A stretch of 64,000 bases of DNA from Sclerurus mexicanus (Eukaryota; Chordata; Aves; Passeriformes; Furnariidae), in assembly GCA_013396755.1 (NCBI GenBank), contig VWZF01004021.1, positions 984,532 through 1,048,531 on the forward strand, given 5' to 3'. Under the pieces are notes generated by a model, which saw only the letters and a program-made list of their open reading frames with translations, was not told the origin of the DNA and searched no databases. Below, piece by piece: positions 35,887 to 46,224 of the stretch (position 1 is its first letter; every line of letters begins with the position of its first letter). Made by a program: the position numbers and the translations under genes.

Positions 35887-37614
35887 CACACACGTGTGAT
35901 CTGTGTGAGTCTGTGTGCACACGTGTGATCTGTGTGTGCACGCCCACGTGTGTGATCTGTGTGTGTGCAGCCACATGTTATCCGTGTGTATGTGTGCACC
36001 CACAGCCAGGAAAGGATGGCTCTTGTGCACACACGTGTGTGTGTGTGTGTGTGCGCGTGCACACAGGTGTACCTGTCCTGACGTGTCTCAGTGTGTGCAT
36101 ATATGTGTCCATGTGTGTCTATCTCTGCATACATACGTGTCCTGATGTCTCAATGTGTGCATGGGTACATACCCTGATGTGTCTCAGTGCAGACATGTAC
36201 GTGCTGATGTGTTTGTGTGTGCACATGTGCACGTGCTGATGTAACAGTGTGCACACATACAGGATGATGTGTGCCTGTGTGTGCACATATATGTGTGTTC
36301 ATGTGTGTCTGTGTCCACACGTACACGTGTGTCTGTGTACACATGTATGTGTGTTTACATGTGTCTGATACACATCTTGATGTCTCAGTATGTGCACACT
36401 TACACGTCCTGACATGTCTCAGTATGTGCACACATATACGAGCTGTGTCTGTGTGTGTGCACATGTGCTGATGTGTGTCTGCAGCTCCATGTACAGCCTT
36501 CTGCCCTCTGTGTTCAGCTGTGTGCTGCTGGTCTGTGCTTGTACATTCACAGGCAAATGTGAGAATGCAGATGTGTTCGTGTGTGTGTGTGTGCCAGATG
36601 TGCAGCTGTGCATCCTGATGTGTACAGTCGTGTGACCATTTGTGCTGAGGTGTTTGGGGCTGTGCGTGGATCCCGCTGCTGTGTCCACAAGCATGTGAGT
36701 GCTCGTGTGTGCCACATGTGCAGCTTTGTGTGCTGATGTGTGCACACACAGACACCTGCAGAGGCGTGTGTGGGGCCGTGCACACCCTGGCACATGTACA
36801 GGCTCTGCACACACGGACATGTGCACACAGATGTGTGTGGATGAGTGTGAAGATGTGTGTGCAGGTGCGTGCACAGATGTGGGAGTGCAGGAGCGTGTGC
36901 AGGTGGGTGTGTGCCAAAGTGGGCGTGCACAGATGTGTGTGCAGGTGTGTGTGTCTACATGTGTGGGCACAGGTGCACGTACAGATGTGTGTACACAGCA
37001 TTTTGTGTGCACACTTGTGTGTGCAGGCATGTGTGTGTGCACAGATGTGCATCATGTGTGTGCACAGATGTGCATGTGGGTGTGCCCAGATGTGCGTTCA
37101 GGCATGCTTGTGTGCAGAGATTTGTGTGCAAGCACGTCCATGTGCACAGATGTGTGAGCAGCTGCGTGTGCAGTCTTATGTGCACACAGTAGGCACAGTA
37201 GGCACGCGTGTCTGTGTCTGTGTCCCCACTTGTCTTTATGTCTGTCTGTGTGTGTGTGTTCCCGTGTGTGTGTCTGCGTGTCCCCATGTGTGTCCGTGTG
37301 TGTCCCCGTGTCTGTATGTCTGTGTGTGTGTCTGTGTGTGTCGCCACGTGTGTCTGTGTCTGTGTCCCCGCGTGCCTGTGTGCCCCGCGTGTCGCCCTGT
37401 CTGTGTGTCTGTGTTTCCCCGTGTGTCCCCGTGTGTGTGTCTGTGTGTCCCCATGTGTCTCCCTGTGTGTCTGTGTGTCTATGTGTGTGCCGCCGTGTGT
37501 CTCCCTGTCTGTGTGTCTGTGTGTCCCGGTGTGCATGTCTGTGTGTCCCGGCGTGTCTGCCTGTCTGCCTGTCTGTGTGTCTGTGTGTGTGTGCCCGCCC
37601 CCGGCCCCTCCCCG
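35887..37614. repeat. TG-rich satellite / complex microsatellite, 1.7 kb, cut by a gap
   Basis: Almost the whole interval is degenerate (TG)n or (CA)n with higher-order units. 35887-35998 holds four copies of a 27-29-bp unit containing GTGTGATCTGTGTG. 36660-37190 is built from units carrying CACAGATGTG. 37200-37614 becomes GTGTGTCTGTGTGTCCCC-like and nearly free of A on the plus strand. Long open frames (plus 36709-38274, minus 36150-37055) exist only because such repeats rarely form stop codons, and their Cys/Val or His/Thr-rich translations are not real proteins. A 36024-36065 stretch alternates purine and pyrimidine without a break. The true right end is unknown because the gap follows directly. 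Confidence 0.95.
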
Positions 37615-38058
37615 NNNNNNNNNNNNNNNNNNNNNNNNNNNNNNNNNNNNNNNNNNNNNNNNNNNNNNNNNNNNNNNNNNNNNNNNNNNNNNNNNNNNNN
37701 NNNNNNNNNNNNNNNNNNNNNNNNNNNNNNNNNNNNNNNNNNNNNNNNNNNNNNNNNNNNNNNNNNNNNNNNNNNNNNNNNNNNNNNNNNNNNNNNNNNN
37801 NNNNNNNNNNNNNNNNNNNNNNNNNNNNNNNNNNNNNNNNNNNNNNNNNNNNNNNNNNNNNNNNNNNNNNNNNNNNNNNNNNNNNNNNNNNNNNNNNNNN
37901 NNNNNNNNNNNNNNNNNNNNNNNNNNNNNNNNNNNNNNNNNNNNNNNNNNNNNNNNNNNNNNNNNNNNNNNNNNNNNNNNNNNNNNNNNNNNNNNNNNNN
38001 NNNNNNNNNNNNNNNNNNNNNNNNNNNNNNNNNNNNNNNNNNNNNNNNNNNNNNNNNN
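37615..38058. other. Assembly gap (444 N)
   Basis: A run of 444 undetermined bases. The left edge is GC-rich (GCCCGCCCCCGGCCCCTCCC) and the right edge starts with a C10 homopolymer (38061-38070), so the missing sequence is probably very GC-rich. The stated length may be an estimate. Confidence 0.98.
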
Positions 38059-41000
38059 GACCCCCCCCCCAGCCCATCACCCTGTCACCCTCGGGAGAAA
38101 GGGATGTCGCTTAAACGCTGCCCGCCACAGCCCCCCGTGGGAAAGCCACTCCTGTTAGCCCCGAGGCTTCCCAGTGTCCCCACCGTGCGATCCCGCGCCC
38201 ATGGGGGATGCTGGCACTCCCCAACACCTTCTCCGAGGAGTACAGGACAGAAAGACTCCCACAACACGCTGTAACCCCTTTGGGGACCCCTGACAGGCAG
38301 GGGAATCACCTGTCACAGGGCGAATTGTGACAGGGAACACTGATTTCAGCAGGTATGAAACACCAGGACCCAGGGATGTATAAAGGATCTGCATATTCCG
38401 GCTACCCTTTCCTGATGCTCTCAGATCCGTATCTGCCAAATGGATCTATGTCACCTCTGGTGAGTTCCTCCTCTCCTCATGGAGAAGTTTCATGACCTCT
38501 CGTACTGCTGAAGTGTGTTGAGGGTGTTGTGCAGGCACCTACTTGTGCTTTTGTCTGACAAACTGGAGCCCGGTTTCTGCAATACCTGGGCACTATTCTG
38601 TCCCAGCCGAAGGGAGAAGCCGTGGGAAGGGGGAGAGATGCTTGGCAGGAAGTGCCTGCTTTGCTCTGAGTTTGCTGGAGTAGCTGCTTTTGCAGGCTCC
38701 CCATCCTCTAGATTGGCCTTTACTCTTCCAGCAATCAAACCCTAATATCTAATGAAAGAATGCCCCTTCGTTTTTCTGGGTCACGGGCTTTGGAGGGAGC
38801 AGCTCCTGGTGTTTGTGTTCAGGGATATGTCCCACGGCTGAAGTTGAGCTCGATGTGGCTGCTTGTAAAACAGCCAGGTCTGGTGTGCTGTGGGGTAGGA
38901 CTCTGTTGTGGATGATGGACCAGAAAGTGGATGTTGTGCTTCCAAAATAGCAATGGAGGTTTTTAGGAAAAGTCTTCATGCTGCTGGAGGATTATTCCCA
39001 TCTTCTTCCTGTAAAGTTTTTCCCTCTTGGCTTAAATCAGCTTTAGTAATTCTGTATGTTGTAATATTTCTAAGTTTTGCTTTGTGAATGATGAAACCAA
39101 AGGCTTCTCTACAAAAGCTGTCTTTTCCAATCACCATCCCTGTGAGAACTTCAGAAAATAATGTCCCGACTTTGCAGCAGTCCGTCGGTGCTCATGTGGC
39201 TCCTGGGGAGCCAACACTGCTGCGTTTGTTTCAGGCATTATTCTGCATCAGCTGTCAGCAAATGAGGACAGAACATAATTTGGTTTATTTCGGGTTTAGT
39301 TTTTAACCTTTAAAGGGATAAGGTTTAAAAGAATATATAAAACCGTCCTTAATTCCAGTCAGTTGTTGTCAGGAGGGGCAGGGTGTTAAACTGGTGGTGT
39401 GAAAAACTGATGGGTTGTGGGGTATGAAACTCAGTGTTATTTGTGGGCACCAGTGCCATGCCCTTGTGCCCGATCCAGCTGGCCTGGGCAGCAGGGGCAG
39501 GTCCCTGCGAGACCTTCCTGCACAGCTCTTCCCAGGGCAGTCAGTTTCCCTGGCTGCAGACTGCTGTGACTTTGCCAAAGTTTGCAAATATTGAGGATCT
39601 GTCCCTAAACTCTGAAGCCTTCCTTCAGTTTCCAACAACAAAAGATCTGTTTGCGAGGCAGGGCCATTGTTTGTTGTTGTAACCCAAATAAACATTTCTT
39701 CGGGTGCTTCCCACCTTGTGTCCCTTCATCCAGGTATGGGGTATCCCCTGCCATCCCCCAAAATATTAGGCTGTTCGCTTCCTGGTAAATTTTAAATGAT
39801 ACTAAGTTTCTCTGATTTAAACGCATTTAGTTTGCTCCGTTGGATAGAATCTGGGTAAGTTCAGAGTTACTTTAGTCCAGCAACTATTTGTTATAGTGAA
39901 ATAATTCTTTTAATGTTAAGCTCTTCCTAGATGGGCAGCAAAGTGCTATAGCCTCCTTATTAGCAGTTAGGCTAAAAAGTAAATTGTGATTTGGGAATCG
40001 CCTCTCCCCATGATAATGGAATAAAATCCAAGTGCTTACTGTCAGAGCAGCAGACAGGAGTAAGTAGAGTGTGCAGAACTCAAAGGGGAGAAGACTTAAG
40101 TAGCAGAGAAGGAATGATCCTGTCCCCTTGAGAACCACTGGAATCATCCAGTGCCTCGGTCAGCTTCCCTTAGGCCTGCTCAGATCCTGCCGTGGCTTCT
40201 GTTGTGTGACTTAAGAGCTGATTTGATATTTGCAGCTAAAAATCTGTTACCTAACAGACAGGGGAAGATTGCTGCCTCAGATGGAGGCTGGGCTTGTGGT
40301 TTTTCAATTTATTACAATAGCTATTTCAGTGTATTATTCTGGGCAATTTTGTCTTGTATTTCTATCGACTGTGCAAAGGTTATCAGGGTAAATTATGGAT
40401 TGTTCTCATATAGATTTATTGCTGCTGTGTACATTATATGAAGTGTGGGCTATAATCTGGTGGCTGGTTCCAATAATTGAGGAGGTCAGATTTGTGACCG
40501 AAGATTGCAGATACTTAACCATCCATAAAAGTGTGTTTAATTAACACTTTAGCACAAGTAGAGTCGGGGAGGGAGGTTGTGTGAGTGAATGGGATTACAT
40601 ATCAAAGTCATGTGTGCACTTGATAGTGGAGATTGTATTTTGGTTAATGAGGCTTCCTGGAAACGGTTGTTTGCAGCTAGGATTAATTTTAGAATCTTCA
40701 AAAAAAAATTATAAATTAAAAAATTAACCCAGGAGTACTTTGACAAACTGTCAGGGCTTTACGTCGCAAATAGTTAATTTACCTGATAGAAAACAGAGTA
40801 TAACTCCCTGAAAAAGCAGGGAGGCTGGGGCTGAGCCCCTGCCCTGCGAGGCTCTGTAAACCCACGCTTTTCTCGGCGGGCTCCCCACGAGCCCCCTCAG
40901 GGTGCTGTGAGCGGCGCTGGACCGGCCCCGGTGCTGCCTGGGTGGGTGTGTTGCTACCGGCAGTGCCGCCGTGCTGCTTGCCTATTTTCTCTCTGATTTT

Positions 41001-44000
41001 CTCAGCAGCATCACTTCTGCTTTGTTTCCCTCAAGGTGGTTGTAGCCGCTAACTGTTAGGCTGCTCACCCCAGCATCCTGCTCGGCTCCCCGCATCTCCC
41101 AGCCAAAATTGCCTCTTTTTACCAAAACACACCCACTCGCGTTATTTACGTGCTCCGATGCTGCCCCAGAGTGATGCTCTGAAGGTGTCTGGGCACCTGC
41201 CATCAGCAGCAAGGCCATGCCCAGCTGATGGTCCCTTGGAGGGCCAGCAGCAGCAGGAGATGGTGGGAGCTCCCTGCAGCAGGGTGGCCCACCTTGGCTG
41301 CAGGTGGCCAATGCCAGCGTAGGGCAGTTCAGCTGGAGCGATGCTGGTTTGAGCAGGCACCGATTTCGTGGACAAGCAGTAAAGCTCTTCCAGGGGGTGC
41401 AGCCAGCGTGAAGGGATGGAGCTGAGGACAAGGCAGTGGGTTGAGCCCGTGTTGGGGGAGCGAGCTGTGAATCCCCGTGAGCTGCCGGGCTGGGGAGGGC
41501 ACGCTCTGGGCCGAGGGTGTTCGGAGCCCCTTGGCACAGCTGTGCCTCCAAAATCCAGCCGTTCTGCAGGGCCCCAGGAAAGGCAGCTCTCCCCTGGCTC
41601 TCAGGTGCTGTGTGCGTCGTGGTTCATGGCTCCGCTTGCGCTCCCCCGTCTCACCCAAAGTCCATTCTTTCCCGCAGTGAAATATATGGGATTTATGGGT
41701 TAAAAATCTGCGAGAAACTTCCAAAGAGTATGAACAAGCTGAGGAACTGTTTTCTCTAAATTAAATATAAAATCATAAAACTATATCCTTTTTTAAATAG
41801 TACAAATGACTTTAAATCAAATTAAGGTACATCCTTAGTAAGAGCATCAGCCTTTTAGGTGGTTACAAACATTAGAGGTCAGACATGGTCAAACATGTTA
41901 ACACTTTGATCAGATTAAAATATTTTTCTTGCTACAGTTGTATAATTGAGTTTAGACCTGAGGGGGTTTTCTGAACATTGTTATATCTTGTACCATGTGG
42001 TAGTTAAATGGTAGAAGGAGCACTTATAAGTTCCTTTAAGTTCCTTTTGTAAATAGATTTATAAAACAGGGGAATGAGCCATGCTGTCCTGTATGTAGGG
42101 CACAAGCTCTCCCTGCTCCCATTGATGGGAGAGATCCCAGGGGTCCGTACACCTCATGTGTCCGTGTGAGGTGTGCGAAGACAGGATTGAAATGTTGTAG
42201 ATGTAAAACTGAGGCGCTGGATTTTCTGTCTGTATGAGAAACAGAAGTCCGAGAGCCTCTGTTTCTTTGGAAAACGGACACTACCTCATTTTCTTAATTA
42301 TTAAGTTGTCCAAGCAGAGCTTACGTGGGAGCAGAAGGGTGGGGGTACATCCCCAAGCCCTGCACAGCTGAAGTCCCCACATTAGACATGAGGACTCACA
42401 AATAATGCTGCTGTTCAGAGCCTGGTCCCCGTGGTCTGCCAGGCAATTTGAGCTTCTTCAGAGGGTTTGAAATGTCCCCTTGGGCAGGGCGAGATGAAAG
42501 TGCAGTTACTGCTGGCCTGGGGCCACGGGACCCAAATGCCTAACACGAGGTCAAAAAGCACAGAGCTGCAGTCTGGGACTGCTCTGTGCTGGACAGAAGC
42601 TGAAGCAGCAGCCTCTGAGCCCCAGGACATGGCGGCTTCTGCTGCATCCCCTTCCCCAAGTCTGCTCCATCCCTGGGCACAGGAGACGTGGCCCCCACAG
42701 CAGCTGGCGGAAGGAAATCTGCAGCTCAGCTGCGTCTCTGTGAGGTCTGTCTGTCCTGACTTGCACTGTCAGGGCAATAGTTTAGTGCTGCTTTTTCCTG
42801 TGTTGAGTTCTGATCTCGTTGAAACCAGTGGGAAAACTCCCTGGAGTCGCTGTGTGACGGGGATTTGTCGCTGTGAGAGGAGCTGCTGCATCCCTCTCCA
42901 GATGCTGTGTGTGGAGGGAGGGAGGGAAGGCAGCTGGAAGCCGACAGTAGCTCCGTGTTCCCTGCAGTGCCTGTTGCTGTGGGAGAGCAGCATCCCAGCC
43001 AGGTTCCCTGGCAGCAGCGTTTGCTCTGCGGGACCTCGCCGGGATGGTGCTCTGTCCCCATAAATTGTTATATTCCCGGCAGAAAACTTTAGGAGTGCGG
43101 TGGCTGCTGATGGACCTCCTGGCAGACAGACAGATGAGTAATCTGTTCCCTCCTGACCAAAGCAAATCCACTTCTTTCAGCTCCTCTACCTAGCTTGAAA
43201 TAAGATAATGACGAAAATAATTTTTTATGTTAAAGCATAGTGTTGGATAGGTAGATGTACCAAGGCACAGGGCTTCCGAGGTCATTTATTGCATGTCTGA
43301 TTCAGTCTTGGTTCCCCCCAAGGAAAATTCTTGTGTTAATTTCTGAGTTCATATCACACCCTCAATTTTGAAGCAGAACTTCCCTTTGAAATAAATTAGA
43401 GAGTTCTGCTTAAGAAGCAGTGACATGATACAGCACTGCCTGTGTGTGGTCTAATATAACCTTATTTTTAAAATTGTTTGGAATGAAAAAAAGAGAAAGA
43501 AAAATGTCACAGGGAAACAAAAGCAAGTTTTATGTAAATCTGTGCATGTGAATAAGTGTGCACGTGATTCAGACAGTTCAACAATATCTGCTCTCCCACT
43601 GGGATTCCTTCACAGGCTACCCTGGAACTGACTTCCCAGGCATGGGATGCTTTGTTGGGGAGGAGTTGCTATGAGATATGTATGGTAAAGGCACCGTTCC
43701 TGCAAGCTTCCAACTGTTGCTGTTTGTGAAATGTTATGAGCTCAATCACTTGAGAATTTGGAGAGAAAAGCAAAACCTTAACATCAACTGCAGCTCCCGA
43801 AGCTCATCTATGTTAATGACTAGTATTTTTGAAATGTTAAATGTGAAGAACAAAGAGATTTGGGTTTGAATGTCCGAGATGAAAGTGCAGAGCTGGCCTG
43901 GTATCCAAAGCTGTGAGGCAGAGAAGGGGGAGCAGGAGGAGCTCTGCAGTGCACCCACGTGTTGCAGAGCTCCTGCCATGTCTCTCCAGCCACCATTAAA

Positions 44001-44846
44001 TTCCTGCGTAGGGGTGAAACCCCTGATCAATCCATGCAGGGGGATGTGCTGGCATTTGCTGTTCCGAGGTACCCGGCCCAGGAACCTGCATGTGTTCCTG
44101 TGACTAAACAGACATTGCTGGCTCCGTGGAGATGACTCTCCTGCCTGCTGCCAAAGATCGTCTGCAAAGGGCCAGATCCTAATCACAGGCTGAACCCTCT
44201 CTATCCATAGTGTGATCTGCAAGGGTAGCAGGATTTCGGGAGATGGGTGGTGTGAGCTGCACACCTCAGATGGCAATCTGGTGTGGACTCTGTGTGTCTG
44301 TGTGTGCATGGCATGGTGGTTGTTGGGAGAGCAAAGTCTAGTGCCGAGAAACATCAACAGTTTTGAGGAAGCATCTACAGCGTGCCATTAATTTCACACC
44401 CACAGTTCTTTGTCTGCCTTTTGACCGTGATTCATCAAGACCAAATTTAGTCTTTGTTTTGTACGGGTTGCCCTTTGAGCCCCCTTGGCAGTTCACCGTG
44501 GAGAAGGTGAGGAAGGACCTGAGCACCTGTGAGCATCGTGTCCACTGCCAGGGAGGCTGTGCTGGACAGGTGGGGTTGGGTGAGCAGCAGTCAGGCACAT
44601 GCTGCTCTCCAGTTACTAAAATCTCCCGCACCGTGTGTGAGTCACAAGAAAATCTCCTCAACAAATCCTCAAGGGTTGTCTTCTCCTGTCTGTTCTATTG
44701 ATTCGAGGAAGGGCTAGATGCCAGACATCCCCACCACTGTCTCCTTGAAGGCATTGCCACTGTGGGAGCTTCTCTTCATCGCACCCCTCCAAGCTTCTGG
44801 GCTGGCCACGGCCACTGCAGCTTCCTCTCCTTTCATTTGCTCATTT
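38059..44846. other. Unique non-coding sequence
   Basis: No gene is supported. Long open frames (203 codons at 43746-44357 minus; 198 at 42467-43063 plus; 189 at 40982-41551 minus) sit in GC-rich patches, overlap others on the opposite strand and have unfamiliar translations. A small CpG cluster lies at about 40840-40980. The segments 38059-38250 next to the gap and 41140-41650 are also GC-rich. AT-rich unique sequence fills the rest. Confidence 0.5.
40840..40980. promoter_or_regulatory. Small CpG-rich cluster
   Basis: About a dozen CpGs lie in roughly 140 bases (for example TTCTCGGCGGGCTC and GTGAGCGGCGCTGGACCGGC) inside otherwise CpG-poor DNA. It is too short for a standard CpG island call. 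It could be a regulatory element or simply a local GC-rich patch. Confidence 0.3.
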
Positions 44847-44957
44847 CATAGAATCGCAGAATGGGTTGGGTTGGAAGAGACCTTAAAGCTCATCCTGTTC
44901 CAACCTCCTGCCATGGGCAGGGATGCCACCCACTAGACCAGGTTGCTCAGAGCCCTT
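44847..44957 (-). repeat. CR1 LINE 3'-end fragment
   Basis: The plus strand reads CATAGAATCGCAGAATGGGT, then TGGGTTGGAAGAGACCTTAA, CTGCCATGGGCAGGGATGCC and ACTAGACCAGGTTGCTCAGA: the reverse complement of the last 110 bases of an avian CR1. The 5'-truncation falls at about 44957. Confidence 0.88.
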
Positions 44958-45783
44958 GGTTTGCCATGGCTTTGCCACTCCACCTCAGTGCTCTGGGAGC
45001 CAGGGGATAGCTTAGGTCAGCATCTCTCCCAGCCTGGTGTACACATGCTCTTACCTCATCATTTACCAATGGTGGGTGGAGGGCACAGCAATAGGAGAGT
45101 AGGTACAAGTTGCTTCCTGAACACTTTGCAGAGCCACTGCGGCAGGGAAAGCTTCTCACTCTGATCAAATCCCAGGCTGGTGCCGAGCTGGGACGTGTGA
45201 GTCCCCCCCCCAGGCCCTTTTTTGTGCTATTCTTTGAATTTCTCTTCAAGAAATAGGCTATAGCACGATACTTGCTCATTAAACTCTGTCTGGAGGACGA
45301 GACAAAGGTTTGGTAGGAGGGTGGGTGACTCAGAGAGTTGGTAACAGGATACAGAGCTGCTCGCTTCCTAGTTTCCAGTTTTAATCCAGCTGAATCAGTA
45401 AAGAGCGAGCGCCTGTTCCGCCTGCTGGCTTGTCCAGCGGGCTGTCCGGGAGGGCACGGCTCCCTCCAGCCCCCAGGCAGTGGGAATGATGAGGTGTCCT
45501 AAGAACCTGCCAAGTCTGGACCAAACCCTCTGTGAGTGTCACCCAGGGTCCTGTTCTCGCCGTGGGACTGCCAGCTCAGCACATGCCAGTGCCTCACAAA
45601 CCCCCCGACTTGGCTTCTTAAAGGAAGGCATTGCAACCTCATGCACCTCTGAGGCTTGATTGCAGCAGGAGCTTTGTCTTGGTTAATGACCGTGGACGAA
45701 GAGCTCTTACCTTCACCTCCTTATGGAGCAACTTAGCACTGCTCTGTCCCTGGTTTTTGCCTTTGGGTCTTTATAACTTAGGG
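44958..45783. other. Unique non-coding sequence
   Basis: I see no gene and no recognisable repeat. Open frames are short (up to 110 codons, minus, overlapping the preceding CR1). A C9 homopolymer lies at 45204-45212. Confidence 0.5.
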
Positions 45784-46224
45784 TCATAGAATCATTTATG
45801 CTGGCAAAGCCCTCTGAGTTCATTGAGGCCAGCAGTTAACCCAGCACTGCTAAGCCCACTTCTAAACCATGTCCCCAGGTGCCATACCTACATATCTTTT
45901 AAATCCCTCCGGGGATAGTGACTTCTCAGGACACCCTGTGCCAGGGCTTGTCAGCTTTTTCCGTGAAAAATTTTCCCTGATGTCCCATCTAAACCTCTTC
46001 TGGTGCAATATGAGGCCACATCCTCTTATCCTATCGCCTATTACTTCGCAGCAGAGCTCATCCTCCACCTGGCTCCACCCTCCCTGCAGGGAGTGCAGAG
46101 CCAGAAGGTCCCCCCTGAGCCTCCTTTTCTCCGGGCTGAGCCCCCCCAGGTCCCTCAGCCGCTCCTCATCAGACCTGTGCTCCAGACCCTTCCCCAGCTC
46201 CATTGGCTTTCTCTGGACACACTA
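45784..46224 (-). mobile_element. CR1 LINE fragment with in-frame ORF2 C-terminus
   Basis: This is the longest CR1 copy in the window. On the plus strand it starts GGTCATAGAATCATTTATGC at the element's 3' end and runs to about CTCTGGACACACTA. The minus-strand translation at 45862-46203 stays open for 113 codons and contains LEHRSDEERLRDLGGLSPEK, RRLRGDLLALHSLQGGW, GDRIRGCGL, RFRWDIRENF and PEGFKRY in the order of the CR1 ORF2 C-terminus downstream of the reverse-transcriptase domain. The polymerase and endonuclease domains are absent (5' truncation), so it cannot move. The open frame most likely reflects chance survival. Confidence 0.92.

Noticed and set aside
36150..37055. Open frame of 301 codons on the minus strand, His/Thr/Cys-rich
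   Set aside because: It is the complementary reading of the same (CA)n-type repeat and has no domain.
36709..38274. Open frame of 521 codons on the plus strand
   Set aside because: It lies in the TG-rich satellite and runs through 444 Ns; the Cys/Val/Met-rich translation is a product of the simple repeat.
42467..44357. Open frames of about 200 codons on both strands
   Set aside because: GC-rich sequence with few stops by composition; there are no known motifs and no support for splice structure.
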